Source: Eudorina sp. 2006-703-Eu-15
Lineage: Eukaryota > Chlorophyta > Chlorophyceae > Chlamydomonadales > Volvocaceae
Length of the DNA: 64,000 nt
Direction: 5' to 3'
Assembly (NCBI GenBank): GCA_003117195.1
Contig: BDSI01000235.1
Coordinates: 39,241-103,240 of the forward strand
In this document: positions 56,646 to 64,000 of the stretch, one piece after another
Position numbering within the stretch: the first letter of the stretch is position 1
Layout of the letters: the number at the start of each line of letters is the position of its first letter
The notes under the pieces: generated by a model
Database searches by the model: none
Seen by the model: the letters and a program-made list of their open reading frames with translations, nothing else
Told to the model about the DNA's origin: nothing
Translations under genes and position numbers: made by a program

Positions 56646-58528
56646 GCCGAGGGCCCCATTGCAGGTGCCACCCGGTGGGGTCCCCCCGCCTTGATAACCA
56701 GGCTCGGCTCTACCCTCAAACCTTGCCCCCTCTCGCCACCTCCCGCCCCCTTCCGCACCACGGCCCTTCCTCACCCGCCCACCTCCCACGGATCCCCACT
56801 CCGAACTTCCCCGACCCCGCTCATCCCACACGGGGCTGCCCTCCGAGCCAGTCCAGTCCAGGCCAGCCCTTCCAGGTGCAGGGCTGCGCGCCGCACAGCC
56901 AGCCCCTCCCGACCCTCCTGTTCAGGCTCCCTCTTAGCCCCCCGCGCTCACCCCCATGGGGCAGCCATGCTCCACCAGCCACTCCACCATCTCCTGGCTG
57001 CCCCACTCCGACGCGATGGCGAATGTCTGCTCTCTGAAGCGGCACCCGCGGGCGTGCAGCCACGTCAACAGCTCCAGGCTGCCCGCCCCCGCCGCACCGT
57101 TGGCCGCCTCCTCCTCCAGGCGCGCAACGCCGTCGCCGCCGCCGGCAGCGCTGCCACCACCGCCGCCACCCGCCTCGCCTGCGCCGGGAATGCCACCTGC
57201 GCCACCCGCCTCGCCAGCCGCTTCCCCGCCGCCGGCAGCAGCGTACGTCTCCAGCAGCCACTGCACCACCGCGACGTGCCCCCGCGCCGCGGCCTGCAGT
57301 ACGGCAATGTCCACATCCACCCGTACACCGGCCTCCCGCAGCGTCCGCAGCACCTCGAGGTGGCCGTGGCGTGCCGCCTCCCTCACCAGCACCGCCTCGT
57401 ACCCCGCGAGCCGAACCCCGCGGGACAGCAGGAACGCGAGGGCGTCGGCGCGGCCGGCTCGTGACGCCGCGACCGCCGCCCGGATGTCGGGTCGCAGCCC
57501 CATGTCCTCCAGCCACTGCAAGCGCTCCAGCCAGTCCGGCCTGCCCGCCGCCGCCTGCCAGCAGTCAACTGCCAGCGGGTAGCCGTGCGCCGCCAGCAGC
57601 CACTCGGCCTTGGCGCGCCAGTCGGGCGTGCGGCTGCAGATGGCGGCGGTGACGTGGCGGATGCGCAGGTGCTCGCGCGGGTACGACAGCACCGCCGCGG
57701 GCGCGTCTGCATCCCCCCGAGGGCGCCCGTGCCCGGCACCAGCAGCGAGTGCAGACGCTGAAGGGTGGCGAGGTCGCAGCCGGAGGCGACGGCGGTGAGG
57801 ATGCTCTCGGCGGAGCTCCCCGGCGTCGGCGGCCGGACGGTGAGGAGCCAGTCCAGCAGCTCCACGTGACCACCCTCCGCGGCGGCACAGGGGACACCCG
57901 TACCCCACGAGGCACCCCGAGAGGCGAGCATTCTGACGACAGCCGCGTGGCCGGCGGCCGCGGCGGCGGCGAGGGCGCGGTCGTCGAAGGGGCACCCGGC
58001 GGCGAGCAGCCACTCGCAGAAGGTGACATTGCCGGTGGCGGCGGCGGCGCGCATGACCGACTCGCTCCAGCAGCAGCCGCGGCCAACGAGCCAGTCGCAG
58101 ACGTCGCAGCATTCAGAGGTGGCGGCGGCGGCGAGCAGGGAGGTGGTGAAGGGGCAGTCAAGGCGCTGGATGAGGACCTCCAGGTTGGGGATGCAGCCGC
58201 TGCGGGCGGTCAGGCGCAACAGCAGCCGGCGCTGCTTGAGGGGCAGACTGCGCGCTGCGTCGGGGCGGTCCCAGCGGTGCACGAAGGCGTGGTGGGGCAC
58301 GGGTCTGGAGAGGACCACTGTGGTGTGGCGCTTGGCGCGGAATTGCGCAGCTGCGGCTCGGTTGACCAGGCGGATGGTGCAGGCGACCTCGTTCTGGGGG
58401 AGCAACGCGATGATGCGCTCCGCCAGCTCGGGAGGGAGCTGCTGCCAAATTCGAAGTGGATCGTGCGCCTCGGCTTCATTTGGCGAGTCGGTAGTGCCTT
58501 CGTCAGCTGCGTTTGGCGATCGCACCAT
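56135..58528 (-). CDS. F-box-like/ankyrin-repeat-type protein, copy 3, with one-base frameshift
   Basis: Two exons on the minus strand: 58528-56952 and 56536-56135, with donor GGG^GTGAGC and acceptor GCAG^GAAGCG in phase 0, the same intron phase and place as the two plus-strand paralogues. The F-box-like start (WQQLPPELAERIIALLPQNE) is followed by ankyrin-type units (SVMRAAAATGNVTFCEWLLA, GHAAVVRMLASRGASWG, EAARHGHLEVLRTLREAG, EVGS-type ELLTWLHARGCRF, RVLQWLHEEGCPVNW). The frame breaks at a run of six C (57713-57718): both sides code for good repeats but are one base out of register. Expected length if the frame were continuous is about 659 aa. Sequencing error or real mutation cannot be told apart here. 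Confidence 0.78.
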
Positions 58529-59878
58529 GCTCCCAAATGGATATCTTTACACTGACAATGGAAGGAAAACATACAACAGGGTAACTTTTGTAAATTTGTA
58601 CTAGATATGCATTAGGGCTCCGGCCTTCTTGTCAGCTGGACAACAGTGCAGATTCCCCCAACTTCAGCAAGCCAGCTAAGACCGCCCACGGATTTCAGGA
58701 AAAACAATGCGGTAATGTGCAGAAAGCCGATTTTATTTGTGGTTCGCAACTGCTGGTGGGTTGCGCTCTGTTCTGATACGGTGCTCTAATAACGACTAAC
58801 GGAAACCGGAACCTACCGGAACACCGTCTGATGATTACGTTTTTGGATCTATACTTGTCGACTTAGGCTGAGTTTCGTTGCTGGTTTGATTCCTCTGTGT
58901 TATTCGTTTGCTAGGAACAACCGCCCTGAGCCGCTGCCTAATAGCGGCAGGTGCAGGATCGATTATTCCGCCAACTCTATCTGCTGCGTGGCCATCCCGA
59001 CGACATACCATTCATCATCACGCCAGCAAAGCAAGCAGCGCCACACACGCTCGTTCAGCAAATTTACCAATTTATTTCTACGCCTTCACCAAGTCTTGCA
59101 GTGGAATTTTGTCCAAGTTTTTAATTATGTGATATCGATAAAGCAAGCGAAGAGAAAAAATGTTTGGCGCCATCATCACCGACACGCACGGGCGAGAGGT
59201 ACGGCACTTGCTTGATTGCTTAGATTGCTCACGTGTTTGTGCGAACGAAAACTTGATAGCCGACTTCCGCTCACACTAGTTGTGGCAAACATAGCGCAGC
59301 GAGCGAGATCATTCACTTCCGTCGTGCCCTGCTGCTGGCCACCGACGGAAGGCTTGTCGCCCGCGCGCCCGCGGGTGGCCAAGGTGCGTGACCATCGACG
59401 CATCCACGCACGAATCAGATCCATTCGAAACTGGGTTGGATACAGAGACGCAATGTGTACGCATGAAATGCCGAGAAGATAGCCGCTCGCGCAGGGCTTG
59501 CTGGACACCTGCACGCAACATACAAGGAACGAAAGGCGAATGAACCGATGGATGCCGTGCGTGGATCGGCGGCGGGCTTGAGTAGCTTGATCGCTTGGAC
59601 GGATCTTATTAGTTGAACGATGAACAGACGATCAGATGCATGCATGGAATGGAGTGCGTGCAGGTAAGGACGCGCAGTGCACGCATATACGTACATATGC
59701 GACGATCTTCGTTCGTGCAGCGCAGGACGGAGCGTATGTAAAGTATGTAGGCCGCGTATATATGTAGGCCGTATGTATTGGTACCTACCGCCTGGTGATT
59801 AGTTATTGCGTGCTGTTACTTGCGCGGTTGCGCGTTGATAGCTAGATTGGATATCCAGATGTCGTACTTCAAACTTAC
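58529..59878. other. Intergenic AT-richer stretch
   Basis: Promoter side of the third ankyrin-type gene and the 3' side of the SRCR gene. No exon recognised with confidence; the SRCR gene may have further 3' exons here. Confidence 0.4.
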
Positions 59879-61425
59879 CTGTAACCTCAGTTAGTTGCTG
59901 CAAATCGTAAACACTGTTGTCTGGGACGGCACCCGGAATAATGGGCACCCAGTACTTGTAGTCATCTGGGTTGAAACCGACAACCATGCCTGCAGGTTTA
60001 GAAGTTGGGTGATATATCGTGCGAAAGGTGTCGGGCGATGTGTGTATGTATATATACATACACACATCGCCCGACACCTTTCGCAGCAGGATGCCTTGCA
60101 CACATCAATCACAGTACTCATGACATCCGCATAATTAATTAAGGCTTCGTTTCTGATATATACGAGCGATGACTGCGTGCACGCACACGACAGCAAGGTG
60201 CACCGTATGTACGTGGCGGCCGGCGCGCATACATAACATCATTAATAACTAGATAGCTAGCTAATGCGCATGTGCGGCAGTCGGTGGCAAGCAATCAACA
60301 GGTCGCCGATCGATCGAATGCGATCGATAGCAGTGCAAGGGATGGACGTAGTCTCGACGCACGCTTATTGCTTGGTTACTGCTGGCTGACTTCATCCGCC
60401 GCAAAGCTGCTGATGCCATCGGCATAATAATGGCCGCCGTACTTGAACCCGAGCATGTTGCAGAAGAGCTGGATGTATGGACGGTAGGTGGGATGCATGC
60501 ATGGGCGGCGCGGTGAGGCAACCACTCCAGCAGGTAGGCAGGCACTGCGTGCGTGCCGAGCGAGCAAGCAACCTCGCACGCTACACTCATGATGACCCTG
60601 CTGCTGTTATTAATGACTCATACATATACATGAATGACCTCGCCGCGAGCCTGCTGCAGGCTGTACTGTGCCTACCTCAGTCTTGTTATTTGTGTGAAAG
60701 CCTTCGTCGTCACAGATCGTCCGCCATCGCGTTTCACTCGAGAAAATCTCCGGCCTTCCAATGCCGGGGGTCGGCCCGCGAACCAGGCGGATGCTCTTCG
60801 TTGTTAATATCAATAATAATGCCTGTAATAATATGTATGTATGTGTCGGGTGTAAGCAAAGGACACTAGCTAGTCGAATTGTGCGCGCTCTGACGGAAAT
60901 AGCTTGGAGCACTGTGACGTGCTTTGAATGATTTCCTTAATCCTTGCCCAAGTAAGGGTCGGTATTCGTTTGGATTTTCTAGACATAAATAGATAGCTCG
61001 ACCGCCTGCCTAGCTTGTGGTGACGCCCGGAACGAGGGGCCGGCCCCAACCGGCCTCACGTACATACATCGATACAGTGTAACTGTATACCAGTAATACA
61101 AATGCATGTAATAAATGGATACACAAGCACGCATTTAGCACTGACGACCCAGCTCACACTACTCACACCACCGGCAATCCAGCAGCTGGGCATGCACGGA
61201 ACGAACCTGTCTAGATAGGTAGCAAACTTAACCGATCGCTCGGCGGCGGCACTAGCGGCACAGGAGATTGCGGCGCGCGCGCGGGGCGAACAGCTGGATG
61301 CGGGCCGTGGGGGATTTCCTTGCTGGATGGTCGCGGCGGCTGGCGCGGAGCGGGCGGCAGCTTCGCCTTGGCGGCCTTCGGGGCAAGCGTCGACGCGGGT
61401 GCTGCGCTGACGACAGCAGTTGAGC
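59879..61425 (-). CDS. SRCR-domain protein (partial set of exons)
   Basis: Minus-strand exons: about 61425-61225 (Ala/Pro-rich, KAAKAKLPPAPRQPPRPSSK), 60822-60676 (first half of a scavenger-receptor cysteine-rich domain: SIRLVRGPTPGIGRPEIF, RWRTICDDEGF), 60468-60380 (second half: LFCNMLGFKYGGHYYADG, DEVSQ) and 59989-59879 (GMVVGFNPDDYKYWVPIIPG). The two SRCR exons join in phase 0 and reproduce the family order VRLV-GR-EIF-W-T-CDD and C-LGF-GG. The domain is secreted or extracellular in known volvocine proteins. The 59989-59879 exon does not match the phase of its neighbour, so an exon is missing from this model; both ends are unresolved. Confidence 0.65.
60020..60085. repeat. Perfect 66-bp palindrome (33-bp arms, no spacer)
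   Basis: Starts TGCGAAAGGTGTCGGGCGAT and ends in its exact complement ATCGCCCGACACCTTTCGCA; the centre is ATGTATATATACAT. All 33 pairs match by eye. It lies in an intron of the SRCR gene. It could extrude as a cruciform or form a long RNA hairpin. Confidence 0.95.
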
Positions 61426-61884
61426 CTGACGACAACGTACGGATGGACCGACGACCGACGACGTACGTCCAGGAAGGCATCGTCAGGAACACGTCATCAT
61501 GCATTGACCAACGAAATCTAGAATATTGCATTTATTATGCATGAATAGGAAGCATGGATGTGTATGTGCTAGCTGCTCGTAGGTTTGGTTCCCAAGCAAC
61601 GAACCCTTCCCATCATGCACGCAAGGAACCCTTCCCATAGGCATGTACGTATGGTGCATGTATGCATGGTTGCCGGCCATCAACTGACAGCAGCGAGTAC
61701 AGCGAGTAGATAGCAGTGGTCTTAATCCTAACATAAATATTGCTCCTCGCAGCATTGTTATTGCTCATCATTGCCGGCCGGCGGCGAGCGCGAAACCCAC
61801 AACCCCGCCACGCATGGCACCTTACACTCTGGGAAAACGCACCCCCCATTCGTTCGTAACTCATTCGTTTCGGTGTTCATAACT

Positions 61885-62042
61885 CGTTCGTAACTCATTC
61901 GTAACTCGTTCGTAACTGCTTCGTTTTAGAGGCCTTCGTTGTGGAGACAATTCGTTGTATGGCGCCCAAAACGAATTGTCTCCACAACGAAGCCCTCTAA
62001 AACGAAGCAGTTACGAACGACTTACGAACGAGTTACGAATTG
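61885..62042. repeat. Long inverted repeat, about 70-bp arms around GGCGCC
   Basis: Left arm (about 61888-61956) and right arm (about 61968-62038) are complementary with only a few mismatches over sequences such as GCTTCGTTTTAGAGG and TTGTGGAGACAATTCGTT; the short centre contains GTATGGCGCCCA. The arms are themselves built of GTTCGTAACTC units. Resembles a foldback or MITE-like element. Confidence 0.85.
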
Positions 62043-62140
62043 TCTCCACAACGAATCCCTCTAAAACAAAGCAGTTACGAACGAGTTACGAATTATCTCC
62101 ACACATTTAAAGCGAAGCAGTTACGAATGAGTTACGAAGT
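62034..62140. repeat. Direct repeats of the right arm
   Basis: After the inverted repeat, the right-arm sequence ACGAATTGTCTCCACAACGA ... AGCAGTTACGAACGAGTTACG recurs once nearly intact (about 62036-62090) and once degenerate (about 62088-62137), so one arm has been tandemly amplified. Confidence 0.8.
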
Positions 62141-62559
62141 GCTGTGCGGCTTCATACTGAATATGGAGTTTGCTAGAGTTTGCCTGTGAGAACTGCAGGG
62201 TGGTTAGAACCACCTGTTCACTTTCCTGCCAGTGCTTAGATGTGCAAGCGCACTTACTTGCCCTTGAGCAAACCCAGCATGCACTGGTACCCCACATACA
62301 TGCAGAGGGCAGCAACCCGCACCAGCGGGGTGTGTTGCCCACATACATGCGTGTGTAGGTTGCGTGGGTATAGTGCATGTGTGGGTTTGCCAATCTTGGT
62401 TCTGAAATACTGTGTTGCTTGTCTACTCTGCCAGCTATCTCATATGTACAGCCACCCCTAAGGTCCCTTAACCTCCCTTAACCTCAAAATGCTCAGCATG
62501 CATTGATGTTATTGCAGGCTACGCATGTGCAGTATGCCACAACTTACAACTGTCCATGG

Positions 62560-62705
62560 CCGCTAGCTCCGTCCAACCGCAGCTTCTGCCCATGGCCAGC
62601 TCCAACCGCCCATGGCCGCTAGCTCCAACCGCCCATGGCCGCTAGCTCCAACCGCCCATGGCCGCTAGCTCCAACCGCAGCTTCTGCCCATGGCCCTTAG
62701 CTCCA
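62560..62705. repeat. Minisatellite with CCCATGGCCGCTAGCTCCAA unit
   Basis: About five to six copies of a 23-base unit (CGCCCATGGCCGCTAGCTCC and variants), two with an inserted AGCTTCTGC. Non-coding as far as can be seen. Confidence 0.9.
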
Positions 62706-64000
62706 ACAAAACAGCAGCTCGCTTCTGCCATGTAGCCCATGCATGGCTGCTCCCCCTTTTGTCACTTTGTCGCTAACTGTGAGCGAGCCTGTAAGGCATA
62801 CATACAATATGACCGCACACAATATTGACAGCGGGATGGCAGGGATGACTGCATTGTCAGTCCTCTTATGGATAGCTTCCATGTAATGGGCAACAAATCA
62901 CGCGAAAGGCGAAACCAGTGCAACAAGCCAGCAATAAAACAAAATGTCTGACCTGGCCACGTCTGGGGTAAGGAATCGCGTTAGTCTTTGTCGTTCTGTC
63001 GCTCACGACCCGAGCGACTCCAACTGCAAAGCACTTTGATACTCCAGCATCCAATTATCATTTCTATAAATAAATACTTGAATAATAAAGTACAGATCCT
63101 TGCGACAAACACTGAGAACGTGTTGGACCAAGTCAACTTTGTTGTTAACAACAGGTCGAGCGGTCAAGGCTCACACAAATGCAATGTAGCGTAAGTCTTA
63201 TTAACATTACATGTATAATGAGTATGTAAACATCGACCCAACAAAGATTATCCAAGGACAAAGAGCTACAGAAACATTCTGAGCTTCCGTACCAGTCGGC
63301 ATCCAAGTTACTGTAAGACCCCGCTAGTAGAACTACTTCACGTATTATGGAATGTATGAGAATAATAATGGAATGTGATAGAAAAAATTTCAGTATATTA
63401 AGAAAACGACGGTGCCCGTCCATCCACACCAAGGGGCCACATCCCCGCCGTCCGTGCTCAGATACGAGCGCGGATTGTTCCCAGGGGTCCCTATCATGAT
63501 AATGCACGGCCGATGGCCGTGTTCGGAACGGCCTGACAAAATGCAGCGCGCCCCCCTGCCCGCAGCCCCTTGCAGCCCGTCCAGAACGCCCGGCCGCACC
63601 TGCGCCGCCGCCGCCCGTCGCCAGTAGTGGAAGGCAGCTGCCTTGGCGTGCTGCCGCCGCCGCCTGCTCCCGTGACAGGTGACTCCTCGGGGGATCGGCC
63701 CTGCCACGCGGCGGGGCGTCGCGGCGCGCCTGCCTGCATCCAGGGAAAGGGACATATCAGCAGCGAGGTTGAGCATACAGGTTATACGTACGCTCGCTTC
63801 ATTTCATCATGTATTTATTTCCGCTCGCTATATTTTCTCACGCGCGCGGAGTTCGTTGCTTGCTCATGCGCTTAAGACTATGCCTGACTATGTGGAGCAT
63901 ATCGGGCACAAGCGTTCAATGATTTGGACTTATGACAACAGACATCTCACCCAAAAATGACGAGGCTAGCATCATTACCAAAATGAAAGCATAATAACGG
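62706..64000. other. Right end without a supported gene
   Basis: AT-rich except for a GC-rich island at about 63400-63760. That island is open on the minus strand in several frames; a 128-codon frame (63390-63776) and a competing frame with HYHDRDPWEQSALVSEHGRR overlap. One may be an exon of a gene continuing past the right edge, but no family is recognised. Confidence 0.35.

Overview
This is nuclear DNA from a green alga, most likely a volvocine (the Chlamydomonas-Gonium-Volvox group). The evidence is GC-rich coding exons split by many short phase-consistent GT-AG introns, exons of a gametolysin/VMP-type matrix metalloprotease, an SRCR gene, Ala/Gly/Pro-rich insertions, a candidate TGTAA polyadenylation signal and long simple-sequence tracts. 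No bacterial operon structure is present. Spliced models were assembled by eye from splice sites, reading phase and protein motifs; none has transcript support here.

Layout. 1-7.8 kb: the 3' part of an M11 gametolysin-like gene on the minus strand, running off the left edge. A possible signal-peptide exon lies at 7.5-7.75 kb. A complete miniature LTR retrotransposon (TRIM) lies at 6562-7110, between that exon and the next recognised one. 7.8-13.5 kb: no gene I can support. 13.9-26.6 kb, minus: a 15-exon gene for a pentameric ligand-gated (Cys-loop) ion channel of about 2070 residues with an extraordinarily long M3-M4 loop. 28.1-33.7 kb, plus: a SWI/SNF subunit of the BAF60/SWP73/SNF12 family, 11 exons. 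34.7-40.0 kb, plus: two tandem paralogous F-box-like/ankyrin-type genes. 41.7-47.3 kb, plus: a YegS/diacylglycerol-kinase-type lipid kinase with 11 exons; one intron carries an intact, intron-containing tRNA-Ile(AAT) gene. 48.9-51.0 kb, plus: an apparently intronless gene whose product has three copies of a 34-residue motif I do not recognise. 52.0-58.5 kb: a duplicated block, a doubtful membrane-protein gene and a third ankyrin-type paralogue (minus) with an apparent one-base frameshift. 59.9-61.4 kb: exons of an SRCR-domain gene (minus), with a perfect 66-bp palindrome in an intron. 61.9-64 kb: inverted and tandem repeats, no clear gene.

The genes do not form a pathway. Several could act at the cell surface (channel, matrix protease, SRCR protein), which fits a volvocine extracellular matrix and signalling repertoire. 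The most notable item is the channel: it combines an alpha-nicotinic-like vicinal cysteine pair, a cation-type M2 and a giant cytoplasmic loop in a green alga.
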